Notes: a model not told the origin generated them from the sequence alone. A DNA stretch of 42,787 bases from CAYWTX01 sp964461295 (GCA_964461295.1 CAYWTX010000029.1:1-42787); one strand, 5' to 3'; positions 1-8,078 are shown, counted from the first letter of the stretch. Numbers and translations: made by a program.

Positions 1-1
1 G

Positions 2-2266
2 GCCGGGCGAGTCGCCAGCCTGCTGGACCAGGAGCGCCCGAACATCTTCACGCAGTCGGTGGCGAACATCGAGCCGGGCAAGGAGATCCAGATCACGATC
101 GGCTACACCGAGTCGCTGAAGTACCGCGACGGGCTGTACGAGTTCGTGTTCCCGATGGTGGTGGGTCCGCGGTTCATTCCGGGCGGCGTGATCCCATCCC
201 CCGGCAACCCGCAACCCGTGCCGATGCCCGCTGGCGCCAATGGCGCCGCCGCAAAGCCCGGCGCGCCGGGCGCGGTACGCGGCATGCCGCCCGCCCCCGT
301 CGGCGGCACGCCCGCGGTTCCCGACGCCGACAAGATCACCCCGCCCGTCACGCCCGAGGGCACCCGCGCCGGGCACGACATCTCCATCAGCGGCACCATC
401 GACGCCGGCATGCCCCTCAAGAGCGTGCAATGCCGCCTGCACGAACTGAAGGTCGACTACAAGAACGGAGACAAGAGCCGCGCCAACTTCGAGCTGGCCG
501 CCAGGAAGGAACTGCCCAACAAGGACTTCGTCCTGGAGTTCGCCACCGCCACCGACGAGATCGCCGAGGGCGTCATCGCCCACGCCGACCGCAAGGGCGG
601 GCACTTCATGCTCGTGCTCCAGCCGCCGGCGAAGGTCACGCCCGCCCAGATTCGCCCGCGCGAGTTGATCTTCATCATCGACATCTCCGGCTCGCAGCAG
701 GGCTTCCCCCTGGAGACCAGCAAGGCCATCTCAGACCAGGTCATCCAGGAGGTCCGCAAGGACGACACGTTCAACGTCATCGCCTTCGAGAACGCCTTCA
801 CCACCTGCTGGGACAAGCCCGTCGCCAACACCAAGGAGAACCGCGAGAAGGCCCGGGCGTGGATCAAGGACCTCAAGAGCAAGGGCGGCACGATGATCGA
901 CAAGCCCCTCACCGCCGCCCTCACCGGCGAGCACGACCCCGAGAAGCTCCGCATGGTCGTCCTGTTCACCGACGGCCTGGTTGGCCACGACCTGTTCGTG
1001 CTGGACCTGGTGAAGAAGAACGCCGGCACCAGTCGCGTGTTCGTCTACGGCACGGGCAACAGCGCCAACCGCTTCCTGCTGGACAACATCGCCCGCCTGG
1101 GGCGCGGCGAGGTCGAGTACGCCCTCAGTCCCAAGGAGGCCGAGCGGGCGGTCAAGACCTTCTACAACCGCATCGACGCGCCCGTGCTGACGGACATCAG
1201 CATCGACTGGGGCGACCTGAAGGACGTCGTGATCGCCGATGAGGTGTTCCCCAAGGCGCTGCCCGACCTCTTCAGCGTCCAGCCTGTCACCCTCAAGGGC
1301 AAGTTCAAGCCTGGGGCAAAGGCCGTCACCGCGGCCGTCACCGTCACCGGCCGAACCGCGAGCGGAAACTACAAGCGGAGAGTCGGTGTGACGCTACCGG
1401 CCGAAGCTGCCGGCGGGAACCCCGCCATTCCGCAGCAGTGGGCGCGGGCGAAGATCGAGGAACTGATGGCCGAGGACTACATCGGCGCCCAGAGCGGCAA
1501 GCCGGACCCGGCCAACAAGGAGCGGATCGTCGGACTGGGCATGACCTACCGGCTGATGACGCAGTACACGAGTTTCGTGGCCGTGGAGATGAAGGAGATC
1601 ACAGTCGGCGGCGAGCCGCGACGGGTGGAAGTGCCGGTGGAGATGCCCGAGGGGATGAGCTACGAGGGCGTGTTCGGCGGGCCCCAGGGCCAGGCAATGG
1701 GCGGCGGCGGCTTCGGCGGCGGGATGATGATGCGCGGCGCCATGGCAAAGGGCGCGGCCATGCCTGCACCGATGGCGCTGGCCGCGTTGCCGCCCAGGCC
1801 GATGGCCAGTGCGGCGGCGGGCGCCGCAGGCGGCCCGATGCCCACCGGAAGGCCCGACCCCGCCAAGTACAAGGCCGGCGACAAGGTCGACTCGCGGGAC
1901 TGGGAACATGCCAGCGGCGAGAAGGCCATCAAGGACGACGCCAAGCTGACCGACGCCGAGAAGAAGACGAAGGTCGGCGAGATGAAGCTGGCGAAGGTCC
2001 TCCAGGGCCTGGCCGCCAGGCTCGACAGCAGCGGCAACTTCACCGAGGGCAAGCTCGCCGTCAAGGGCGGCAAGCTCGAGGTGGCCGTGTATCTCAACAA
2101 GCTCGACGCCGCTGCCCTGAAGGAACTGGAGAAGCTCGGCTTCGTGAAGCTGCTGGAAGCTTCCTCGGTACAGATGGTGATCGGCACGATCGAGGTGAAG
2201 AAGCTGGAAGACCTGGCGTACCTCGATTGCGTGCGGCGGATCGATCTACCGACGTTCGCGAAGTAG
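2..2266 (+). CDS. VIT and VWA domain protein, 5' end missing
   Basis: The reading frame is open from the first base, so the N terminus lies outside the window; the GTG at 59 is inside the VIT domain and is not the start. The visible N terminus (ASLLDQERPNIFTQSVANI) is typical of the VIT domain of inter-alpha-trypsin-inhibitor-like proteins. A proline/glycine/alanine-rich insert follows (about nt 170-370). A von Willebrand A domain then starts near nt 660, with a MIDAS motif DISGS (Asp codon at 680) and a later FTDG. After it come a Met/Gly/Ala-rich low-complexity stretch (about nt 1670-1850) and a small C-terminal domain ending in VGTIEV-type sequence followed by LAYLDCVRRIDLP, resembling the protease-propeptide-like modules of other secreted proteins (inference). 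Such proteins are usually envelope-anchored and metal-dependent adhesive. The next gene begins 9 bp downstream, so the two are probably co-transcribed. Confidence 0.85.
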   Translation, partial: AGRVASLLDQERPNIFTQSVANIEPGKEIQITIGYTESLKYRDGLYEFVFPMVVGPRFIPGGVIPSPGNPQPVPMPAGANGAAAKPGAPGAVRGMPPAPVGGTPAVPDADKITPPVTPEGTRAGHDISISGTIDAGMPLKSVQCRLHELKVDYKNGDKSRANFELAARKELPNKDFVLEFATATDEIAEGVIAHADRKGGHFMLVLQPPAKVTPAQIRPRELIFIIDISGSQQGFPLETSKAISDQVIQEVRKDDTFNVIAFENAFTTCWDKPVANTKENREKARAWIKDLKSKGGTMIDKPLTAALTGEHDPEKLRMVVLFTDGLVGHDLFVLDLVKKNAGTSRVFVYGTGNSANRFLLDNIARLGRGEVEYALSPKEAERAVKTFYNRIDAPVLTDISIDWGDLKDVVIADEVFPKALPDLFSVQPVTLKGKFKPGAKAVTAAVTVTGRTASGNYKRRVGVTLPAEAAGGNPAIPQQWARAKIEELMAEDYIGAQSGKPDPANKERIVGLGMTYRLMTQYTSFVAVEMKEITVGGEPRRVEVPVEMPEGMSYEGVFGGPQGQAMGGGGFGGGMMMRGAMAKGAAMPAPMALAALPPRPMASAAAGAAGGPMPTGRPDPAKYKAGDKVDSRDWEHASGEKAIKDDAKLTDAEKKTKVGEMKLAKVLQGLAARLDSSGNFTEGKLAVKGGKLEVAVYLNKLDAAALKELEKLGFVKLLEASSVQMVIGTIEVKKLEDLAYLDCVRRIDLPTFAK

Positions 2267-2275
2267 TGTCCGCTC

Positions 2276-3193
2276 ATGGTGCTGCGCCTCGCGAACAACC
2301 CGATCATCCGCCCCGAGATGCTGCCGGACGGTGACGGCGCGAACATCAACGGGCCGTCGCTGATCCGCGTGCCGGCGTGGGTCGATCGCCCGCGTGGGCG
2401 ATACTACCTCTACTTCGCCCATCACGGCGGGTCGTACATCCGCATGGCTCATGCCCATTCGCTCGCCGGGCCGTGGACGGTCCACCCGCCCGGCGTGCTG
2501 CACCTCAAGCAGGTCTCCGCATGCGAGAAACACATCGCCTCGCCCGACGTGCACGTCGACGAGGGCTCGCGGCAGATACGCATGTACTTTCATGGTCCCG
2601 CCGCGGCCGGCGGCGGGCAACGGACGTTTCTCGCCCTCTCGGGCGACGGCCTGCGCTTCGAGCCCCGCGACGAAAACCTCGGCATGTTCTATATGCGAAT
2701 GTTCCGATGGGGCGACTGCTGGTACGGCATGGCCAAGGGCGGCCTGCTGTATCGATCGCGTGACGGCCTGACCGCCTTTGAGGAAAGCCACAGCCCCTTC
2801 GGCCGGCGCCTCGCCGGCGACCGCGACTCCAACCGTCCGGGTTCGGTGCGCCACGTGGCCGCCAGAGCTGTCGGCGACACGCTGCACGTACTGTTCACCC
2901 GGATCGGCGACGCGCCGGAAAGCATCCTGTACGCGACGATCGCGATGCATCCCCACTGGCGGCGGTGGCGCGCCGGCAAGGCTGTCGAAGTCCTCCGCCC
3001 ACGCGAAGCATGGGAAGGCGCCGACCTGCCCATCCGCCCTTCGCTGGCCGGCGCCGCCCGCGGCCGAGAGAACGCCCTCCGCGACCCCGACCTGTTCAAC
3101 GACGACGACGGGCGAACGTACCTGCTCTACGCCGTGGCCGGCGAGTCGGGGATCGCCATTGCCGAACTCCAAGAGCTGTTCCAGGCGGGGTAG
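2276..3193 (+). CDS. Five-bladed beta-propeller protein, glycoside hydrolase 43/32-like
   Basis: A 305-residue protein without an evident signal peptide. It opens with NPIIRPEMLPDG and a GPSLIRVP strand, and contains repeated blade-like segments such as YYLYFAHHGG, SPDVHVDEGSRQIRMYFHG and RDPDLFNDDDGRTYLLYAVAGE. This is the pattern of five-bladed propellers in the GH43/GH32/GH62/GH117 group. I cannot assign the catalytic acids with confidence, so activity and substrate are open; it may bind or cleave an arabinose-, xylose- or galactose-type glycan. The ATG at 2276 follows the VIT/VWA stop by 9 bp, which supports translational coupling. It has no cysteine cluster and is unrelated to the next gene. 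Confidence 0.7.
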   Translation: MVLRLANNPIIRPEMLPDGDGANINGPSLIRVPAWVDRPRGRYYLYFAHHGGSYIRMAHAHSLAGPWTVHPPGVLHLKQVSACEKHIASPDVHVDEGSRQIRMYFHGPAAAGGGQRTFLALSGDGLRFEPRDENLGMFYMRMFRWGDCWYGMAKGGLLYRSRDGLTAFEESHSPFGRRLAGDRDSNRPGSVRHVAARAVGDTLHVLFTRIGDAPESILYATIAMHPHWRRWRAGKAVEVLRPREAWEGADLPIRPSLAGAARGRENALRDPDLFNDDDGRTYLLYAVAGESGIAIAELQELFQAG

Positions 3194-3201
3194 CCGGTCG
3201 C

Positions 3202-3207
3202 TATACT
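3202..3207 (+). promoter_or_regulatory. -10-like box for the first YkgJ gene
   Basis: TATACT sits 7 nt before the GTG start of the YkgJ gene. There is no Shine-Dalgarno sequence between the box and the start codon, so a leaderless or near-leaderless transcript is possible. The -35 region 17 bp upstream (TTCCAG) is weak. Confidence 0.4.
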
Positions 3208-3214
3208 GCGGGCG

Positions 3215-3655
3215 GTGAAGACGATCGCGGGACACCCCTGGTACGCCGGCGGACTGGCGTTCGAGTGCGCGCGGTGCGGGCGGTGCTGCGCCGGCCCAAA
3301 CGAAGGGTACGTCTGGGTCGACGACGAGGAAATCGCCGCTCTGGCCTCGCACCTCGGCATGGCGGTCGAAAAGTTCGGCCAACTGTATCTGCGCCGCGTT
3401 CGCGGGCGATTCAGCCTCATCGAGCAGCCGGAAACGATGGACTGCATCTTCCTCCAGCCCAACTCCACCGGCGCCCGCGGATGCAGCGTGTACGATGCGC
3501 GCCCCACACAATGCCGCACCTGGCCGTTCTGGACCGACAACCTGGCAACCAGCGACGATTGGGCCGAGGCCGGCAGCCGATGCCCCGGCATCAACCGAGG
3601 CACGTCGTGGGACTTCGGGCACATCGAGCAGCGCCGCCGGCAAACGAAGCAGTGA
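3215..3655 (+). CDS. YkgJ-family cysteine cluster protein
   Basis: A 146-residue protein with the CxxCxxCC signature at residues 18-25 (FECARCGRCCAGP) and two later cysteines in the contexts GCSVYDARPTQCRTWPF and SRCPG. This is the zinc/iron-chelating YkgJ-like fold (UPF0153), whose cysteines are thought to bind a metal or an Fe-S cluster; the biochemical role of the family is unsettled. The GTG at 3215 gives the N terminus MKTIAGHPWY just before the first conserved cysteine, and no better start exists. A second, divergent member of the family follows at 3799, separated by a repeat-bearing gap. Confidence 0.85.
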   Translation: MKTIAGHPWYAGGLAFECARCGRCCAGPNEGYVWVDDEEIAALASHLGMAVEKFGQLYLRRVRGRFSLIEQPETMDCIFLQPNSTGARGCSVYDARPTQCRTWPFWTDNLATSDDWAEAGSRCPGINRGTSWDFGHIEQRRRQTKQ

Positions 3656-3697
3656 GCGGTTGTGAAAGAATCGCGAGAACGGTCTTCCTCCCTCTTA

Positions 3698-3778
3698 GCC
3701 CCGAAGGGGCGTCGAGGATTCAGCCGGGGGCGTAAGCCACAGATATACAAGCAATTAAGCATAGAGCCCCGAAGGGGC
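3698..3778. repeat. REP-like intergenic element with two identical palindromes
   Basis: The 13-bp palindrome GCCCCGAAGGGGC occurs at 3698-3710 and again at 3766-3778, in the same gap between the two YkgJ genes. Between the copies lies a CAGCCGGGGGCGTAAGCC segment. This layout matches the short extragenic repeats common in planctomycete and verrucomicrobial genomes (recalled pattern, not searched). No coding potential. Confidence 0.65.
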
Positions 3779-3798
3779 GACAGAAGGCAGCAACTGAA

Positions 3799-4374
3799 AT
3801 GGCAGACAGTTGGCGCAAACCGGTTTCGCCCCAGTCCGTCCACGCCGCCGCGGGCAACGCGGAGTTTCTCACGGCCGTGCGAGACCTGCTGGAGGCTGCC
3901 GAGGCCGAGGGGGCGCGAGGTGGCTTCGGGTGCCGCTCGTGCGGGACGTGCTGCGACTTCGCCAAGGCAGGGCACATGCTGTTCGCAACCCCGGGCGAGC
4001 TGGCCTTGCTGCTGAGTCAGCCAAGAACCGTGCCCCATGCCGCCCTCAACCATGCCAGGCGAGACGAAGCCGACAGCGATTGCGGCCGCGCCGACGATCT
4101 GGCGAGCCGGCCCGCCGGCGGCCTGCCTTGCGGGGTTGTTCGTCAAGCCGGCGTGTGCCCCTTCCGCGCCGGCGCGAAGTGCTCCGCCCGGCCAGCGCGG
4201 TGCCTGGGATGCAGACTGTACTTCTGCGCCCCGGGCGCCGATGAAGCATTCCAGCGGCTGTACGAGGAGTATCACCGCCGGTTGGGCGAACTGCATCGGC
4301 GCCATGGCGTGCCATACGAGTACGGCGAGTTGACGGCGTCGTTGGCGGCATGCGGGCGCGGTCACCGGCAGTAG
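3799..4374 (+). CDS. Second YkgJ-like cysteine cluster protein
   Basis: A 191-residue protein with a CxxCxxCC motif at residues 45-52 (GCRSCGTCCDF), followed later by a group of cysteines in GVCPFRAGAKCSARPARCLGCRLYFC. The spacing and the DF after the last cysteine pair place it in the YkgJ-like zinc/iron-chelating superfamily, but the middle region (about residues 85-125) differs from the first copy, so this is not a recent duplication. The last five codons and the TAG stop lie in the first unit of a 95-bp tandem repeat, so the C-terminal residues may have been supplied by the repeat. Function unknown beyond probable metal binding. Confidence 0.8.
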   Translation: MADSWRKPVSPQSVHAAAGNAEFLTAVRDLLEAAEAEGARGGFGCRSCGTCCDFAKAGHMLFATPGELALLLSQPRTVPHAALNHARRDEADSDCGRADDLASRPAGGLPCGVVRQAGVCPFRAGAKCSARPARCLGCRLYFCAPGADEAFQRLYEEYHRRLGELHRRHGVPYEYGELTASLAACGRGHRQ

Positions 4375-4593
4375 GCGACCGGGCCGACACGGCCCGGCTC
4401 TGTTGCGATCTTCCCAGGGCAACGTTGGCGGAGCGCGGGGACAGGCGCGGGCGCGGTCACCGGCAGTGAGCGACCGGGCCGACACGGCCCGGCTCTGTTG
4501 GGATCTTCCCAGGGCAACGTTGGCGGAGCACGGGGACAGGCGCGGGCGCGGTCACCGGCAGTAGGCGACCGGGCCGACACGGCCCGGCTCTGT
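4352..4593. repeat. 95-bp tandem repeat, about 2.5 copies
   Basis: Units start at 4352, 4447 and 4542; the third stops at about 4593. Units 1 and 2 differ at four positions. Each contains a perfect 8-bp stem with an ACA loop (CCGGGCCG/CGGCCCGG at 4379-4397, 4474-4492 and 4569-4587). Unit 1 begins inside the YkgJ coding sequence, and its stop codon is copied as TGA in unit 2 and TAG in unit 3. The hairpins lack a U-run, so they are not standard intrinsic terminators. Confidence 0.9.
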
Positions 4594-4712
4594 GAAGCAG
4601 GGCATGGTTCAGGTTCTGGTGGCGCAACTCCCGGAGCTGCGGCTGCCGGGATCCACAACTCTGGACATCTGTGCCGCCAGGAAGCGGCACTTCCTGAACC
4701 ATGCCCGAAGCA
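4594..4712. mobile_element. MITE-like element with terminal inverted repeats and target duplication
   Basis: The ends are a perfect 14-bp inverted repeat: GGGCATGGTTCAGG at 4600-4613 and its complement at 4693-4706. The 107-bp element is flanked on both sides by GAAGCA (4594-4599 and 4707-4712), as expected of a target-site duplication. The interior can fold further (TCCCGG/CCGGGA hairpin). It has no reading frame, so any movement would need a transposase supplied elsewhere. An alternative is a structured small RNA with chance flanking repeats. The transposase family is not identifiable from the ends. Confidence 0.65.
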
Positions 4713-4725
4713 GGCAAGATTTCGT

Positions 4726-4754
4726 TTGACTTCCCGGCCCGCCGAGTCTATTTT
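4726..4754 (+). promoter_or_regulatory. Sigma-70-type promoter for the cold-shock gene
   Basis: TTGACT (4726-4731), a 17-bp spacer and TATTTT (4749-4754). A start near 4761 would give a leader of about 175 nt before the cold-shock start codon, the long-leader arrangement typical of csp mRNAs. The promoter begins 14 bp after the right end of the MITE-like element. Confidence 0.6.
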
Positions 4755-4936
4755 GGCGGTTCATGGTCGGCGACGGGGAAGGAAAGGTTCTTTCCGCGTC
4801 GTCGGCGAATACGATTGGCGCACGCGTTCTTCCACAGCACAAACTCAGGCCTCTCGCCCCAAGCACCTCTTCACCGTTGCGGCAAAGCCACTTGAGGGAA
4901 TGCTCGCGAACGAACATTGCCCAACAGGAGCCAAGC
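4755..4936 (+). promoter_or_regulatory. Long 5' leader of the cold-shock gene
   Basis: No convincing gene fits here; an in-frame extension of the cold-shock frame to 4763 lacks any family similarity. Small hairpins such as GAAAG-GTT-CTTTC are visible. The ribosome-binding site CAGGAG is at 4925-4930. By analogy with other csp genes the leader may control mRNA stability or translation in the cold (inference). Confidence 0.4.
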
Positions 4937-5137
4937 ATGGCAAACGGCAAGGTGAAATGGTTCAACGAGTCGAAGGGCTTCGGGTTCATCACCGCGGATG
5001 ACGGCACGGACTGCTTCGTCCACCACGGGGATATCCAGGGAGAAGGCTTCAAGTCTCTCGCCGAAGGCGAGAGCGTGACGTTTGAAGTGACCCAGGGCCC
5101 CAAGGGCCCCAAGGCCATCAACGTCAGCAAAGTGTAG
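4937..5137 (+). CDS. cspA: Cold-shock domain protein (CspA family)
   Basis: A 66-residue single cold-shock domain, the usual length. It starts MANGKVKWFNESKGFGFI, which contains RNP1 (KGFGFI), followed by RNP2 (CFVHH, with Cys-Phe-Val-His in place of the more common VFVHF). It ends in a PQAxNV-like strand (KGPKAINVSKV). It should bind single-stranded RNA or DNA and act as an RNA chaperone in the cytoplasm. The ATG at 4937 is chosen because it begins exactly at the family N terminus and has CAGGAG 6 bp upstream. It is monocistronic: its own promoter lies upstream and a strong terminator follows 25 bp after the stop. Confidence 0.95.
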   Translation: MANGKVKWFNESKGFGFITADDGTDCFVHHGDIQGEGFKSLAEGESVTFEVTQGPKGPKAINVSKV

Positions 5138-5161
5138 GCCTCGGCTTCTGCCGCGAACCAG

Positions 5162-5203
5162 GACGAACGCTGCTCCCGCATCGGGCGGCGTTCGTCTCTT
5201 TTT
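5162..5203 (+). terminator. Intrinsic terminator after the cold-shock gene
   Basis: A 9-bp perfect stem (GACGAACGC at 5162-5170 with GCGTTCGTC at 5188-5196) carries an inner CCCG/CGGG hairpin and is followed by a T-rich tract ending in TTTTT at 5199-5203. This is the clearest terminator in the window. Confidence 0.9.
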
Positions 5204-5264
5204 CATGGCGCCCACGGCGGCCATGGCGTTGTGCGCCTATACTGAGGAACTGTGGGAGAAACCC

Positions 5265-6653
5265 ATGCGCCTACTCCTGATCAATCCGCATAATCCACTG
5301 GTCAGCCTCGCCAACGTCCATGAGAGCCGGTGGAACCACTTCCGCGTCTGGAAGCCCCTGGGCCTGCTGGTCCTGGCCGGCATGACCCCGCCGGAGTGGG
5401 ATGTCACCATCGTTGACGAGAACGTACGTCTCCCGGACTACTCGGCCATGCCGCGGCCGGACCTGGTGGGCATCACCGCCTTCACGTCCCAGGCGGAGCG
5501 AGCCTACCGCCTGGCCGCCGAATTCCGGGCCACGGGCGTGAAGGTCGTCATGGGCGGCATTCACGCCACCATGTGCCGCGACGAGGCCCTCGCGCACGCC
5601 GATGCGATCGTCACCGGCGAGGCCGAAGGAGTCTGGGCGCAGGTGCTGGCCGACGCCGGGCGGGGACGGTTGCAGCGCCTTTACGCCGGCACGCACGTGG
5701 ACATGGCCGACGTGCCCCAGGCCCGGCACGATCTGCTGCCCGACGGCTACGCGTTCGGGGCCGTCCAGACCACTCGCGGCTGCCCCCTCAACTGCAGCTT
5801 CTGCAGCGTGTCGGCCTTCAACGGCAACCGCTATCGGCACCGCCCCGTCGAGCACGTCATCCAGGAACTCCGCGCCATCCGGGAGAAGCGGGTGCTGGTG
5901 GTGGACGACAACCTCATCGGCACCAACGCGACGCACATCGCGCGCGCCAAGAACCTCTTCCGCGCGATCATCGACGCCAAGCTCGGCAAGCAATGGATCT
6001 GCCAGGTCACCATCAACATGGCCGACGACGAGGAACTGCTGGCCTTGGCCGTGCGGGCCGGGTGCCGCGGCGTGTTCATCGGCTTCGAGTCGCCCACGGC
6101 CGAGGGTCTCGCCGAGATCGGAAAGAAGTTCAACCTGCTCCAGGGGCGGAACTTCAGGCAGTCCGTCCGCCGCATTCAGCGGCACAACATCCTCGTGGTC
6201 GGCTCCTTCATCATGGGCCTGGACGCCGACAAGCCCGGCATCGGCCGGCGAATCGCCCTTGCCGCCGCCAGCTACGGGGTGGACATCCTCAACGCCCTGT
6301 TCCTGACCCCGCTGCCGGGCACCCGCCTCTGGGAACAGATGACGGCCGAGCACCGCATCGCCGCCGACAACTTCCCCAGCGACTGGCGCTACTACACGCT
6401 GGGCTTCCCCACCGCCCACTACCGAAACTTCTCCTGGTCGGACCTGCTGGACGAAATGAACTCCTGCGATGGGCGGTTCTACTCGCGATGGCAGATCCTG
6501 AGCCGCTTCGTCAGGAACATCGTGCGCAGGCGCCGCCCCCTCATATCGCTGGTGACCAATCTCTCTTACCGGAACAACTCGCGCCTGACCCGCAGGAGCT
6601 ACGCGAAACTTGACCTCCTGCGCGGCGGCATCGCCGCCCCCAGCCCCGAATAG
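5265..6653 (+). CDS. B12-binding-domain radical SAM protein
   Basis: A 462-residue protein. Residues 1-140 form a cobalamin-binding-like Rossmann domain (LLLINPHNP; VGITAFTSQ; VVMGGIHATMCRDEAL; IVTGEAEG). The radical SAM core begins at the CxxxCxxC motif at Cys173, Cys177 and Cys180 (CPLNCSFC), which binds the [4Fe-4S] cluster that cleaves SAM. A GxxGxE-like segment (RGVFIGFESPTAEGL) follows. This architecture is shared by cobalamin-dependent methyltransferases and by members not using B12 for methyl transfer; the substrate cannot be read from sequence. The ATG at 5265 has GGGAGA 5 bp upstream; an in-frame ATG at 5205 falls just after the upstream terminator and lacks a ribosome site. TATACT at 5238-5243 could be its -10. 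Confidence 0.88.
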   Translation: MRLLLINPHNPLVSLANVHESRWNHFRVWKPLGLLVLAGMTPPEWDVTIVDENVRLPDYSAMPRPDLVGITAFTSQAERAYRLAAEFRATGVKVVMGGIHATMCRDEALAHADAIVTGEAEGVWAQVLADAGRGRLQRLYAGTHVDMADVPQARHDLLPDGYAFGAVQTTRGCPLNCSFCSVSAFNGNRYRHRPVEHVIQELRAIREKRVLVVDDNLIGTNATHIARAKNLFRAIIDAKLGKQWICQVTINMADDEELLALAVRAGCRGVFIGFESPTAEGLAEIGKKFNLLQGRNFRQSVRRIQRHNILVVGSFIMGLDADKPGIGRRIALAAASYGVDILNALFLTPLPGTRLWEQMTAEHRIAADNFPSDWRYYTLGFPTAHYRNFSWSDLLDEMNSCDGRFYSRWQILSRFVRNIVRRRRPLISLVTNLSYRNNSRLTRRSYAKLDLLRGGIAAPSPE

Positions 6654-6710
6654 CGCGCTTCCCGGCCGCGCCCTCCGCCCGACCCCGATCGCGTGGCCCC
6701 TGGCGGCTCG

Positions 6711-8078
6711 CTACCGCCCGCGCCCGAACCGCCCGCGCCCCCCACGAGAACTGCTTCGCGCCCGGCCGCGCCAGAAACTTTCCTTCTGCTTCTCGGGCGT
6801 CGGCGAAGCCTGTCCGGTCGCGCCGCCTTGCGGCCTGGCCCGCTTCGGCTGCGCATGGCCTCCGACCTGAGTTCCGGCGTGCGACGACCCAAGCCCCTCC
6901 CGCATCGCATGCTCCGGCGCCGGCGGCGCCTGGATCGAGTGCTGCAGCACCGGGATCCGCCTGCCAAGCAGCTTCTCGATTTCGTGCAGGTCGTCGCGCT
7001 GCTCCTCCGAGCAGAACGAGACCGCCTCCCCCACCGCGCCGGCGCGCCCCGTGCGCCCGATGCGGTGCACGTACGTCTCGGCCACGTTCGGCAGGTCGAA
7101 GTTCACCACGTGCGAGATGCCGTCCACGTCCAGCCCGCGGGCGGCGATGTCGCTGGCCACCAGCACGCGCGTCTTGCCGCTCTTGAAGTTCGCCAGCGCC
7201 CGCATCCGCGCGTTCTGCGACTTGTTCGAGTGGATCGCCTCCGCCGCGACCGATGCGCGGACGAGCTTCCGCACGACCTTGTCCGCCCCGTGCTTGGTCC
7301 GCGTGAACACCAGCGCCCGCGTGAACTTGGGGTCCTTCAGCAGGTGCTCCAGCAAGGCCGCCTTCGCCAGCGGATCGACGAAGTACAGCGACTGCTTCAC
7401 CGTGTCGGCAGCCGGCGACTCCGACGCCACCTTCACGTACACCGGCTTGTGCATATGCAACATCGTGTCGGCCAGTGAGCGGATTTCCGGCGGCATGGTG
7501 GCCGAGAACATCAACGTCTGGCGGCGCTGCGGCACAAGGCCGACCACACGCCGGATGTCGTGGATGAAGCCCATGTCCAGCATGCGGTCCGCCTCGTCCA
7601 GGACGAGTACCTCCACGCTGCCCAGCGACAGCAGCCGCTGGTTGTGCAGGTCGAGCAGGCGACCCGGCGTGGCCACCAGGATGTCCACCCCGCGGTGCAA
7701 CGCCTGCGTCTGCGGCCCCTGCCGCACGCCGCCGAAAATCACCGTGTGCCGTAGCGACAGGTTCTGCCCGTACACCCGGAAACTCTCGTCGATCTGGGCG
7801 GCCAACTCACGCGTCGGCGTCAGAATGAGCGCCCGGATCGGGCGGAACGTCTTGTCCGCGCGCCCGGGCCGCGCCGAGCCGTCGCCGTGCAGCCGCTGGA
7901 GGATCGGCAGCGCGAACGCCGCCGTCTTGCCTGTGCCGGTCTGCGCGCAGCCGAGAAGGTCCTTGCCCTCCAGCAAGTGCGGAATGGCCTGCTTCTGGAT
8001 GTCGGTGGGGATGGTGTAGCCTTCGGATGCGACCGCGCGGACCAGCGGCTCGATGAGGCGTAGCGTCTTGAATGGCAT
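6711..8078 (-). CDS. rhlE: DEAD-box ATP-dependent RNA helicase, RhlE-like
   Basis: A 455-residue helicase. Motifs in order: Q motif region (GYTIPTDIQKQAIP), Walker A AQTGTGKT, PTRELA, DEAD (VLVLDEADRMLDMGF), SAT (MFSATMPPEI), DIAARGLDV and HRIGRTGRAG. The C terminus is basic and Arg/Gly/Ser-rich (SSSRGGRGRFGRGR), an RNA-binding tail typical of RhlE-type proteins. It probably remodels ribosomal or structured mRNA, and such helicases often serve in cold adaptation; a cold-shock gene lies 1.6 kb away. The start is the ATG complementary to 8076-8078, with AGGAG 4 bp upstream; a longer in-frame start at 8111 lacks support. It converges with the radical SAM gene. Confidence 0.95.
   Translation of the reverse strand: MPFKTLRLIEPLVRAVASEGYTIPTDIQKQAIPHLLEGKDLLGCAQTGTGKTAAFALPILQRLHGDGSARPGRADKTFRPIRALILTPTRELAAQIDESFRVYGQNLSLRHTVIFGGVRQGPQTQALHRGVDILVATPGRLLDLHNQRLLSLGSVEVLVLDEADRMLDMGFIHDIRRVVGLVPQRRQTLMFSATMPPEIRSLADTMLHMHKPVYVKVASESPAADTVKQSLYFVDPLAKAALLEHLLKDPKFTRALVFTRTKHGADKVVRKLVRASVAAEAIHSNKSQNARMRALANFKSGKTRVLVASDIAARGLDVDGISHVVNFDLPNVAETYVHRIGRTGRAGAVGEAVSFCSEEQRDDLHEIEKLLGRRIPVLQHSIQAPPAPEHAMREGLGSSHAGTQVGGHAQPKRARPQGGATGQASPTPEKQKESFWRGRARSSSRGGRGRFGRGR

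Noticed and set aside
4379..4587. Three intrinsic terminators
   Set aside because: Hairpins are strong but none is followed by a U-run.
4352..4593. CRISPR array
   Set aside because: Units of 95 bp are directly adjacent with no unique spacers, and there are no cas genes.
4763..4936. Longer cold-shock protein from an upstream start
   Set aside because: The first 58 residues are not part of the family and fall in the mRNA leader; a ribosome site stands before 4937.
5138..5264. Cobalamin riboswitch ahead of the B12-type radical SAM gene
   Set aside because: The gap is only 127 bp, mostly a terminator; no B12-box-like conserved segment is visible.
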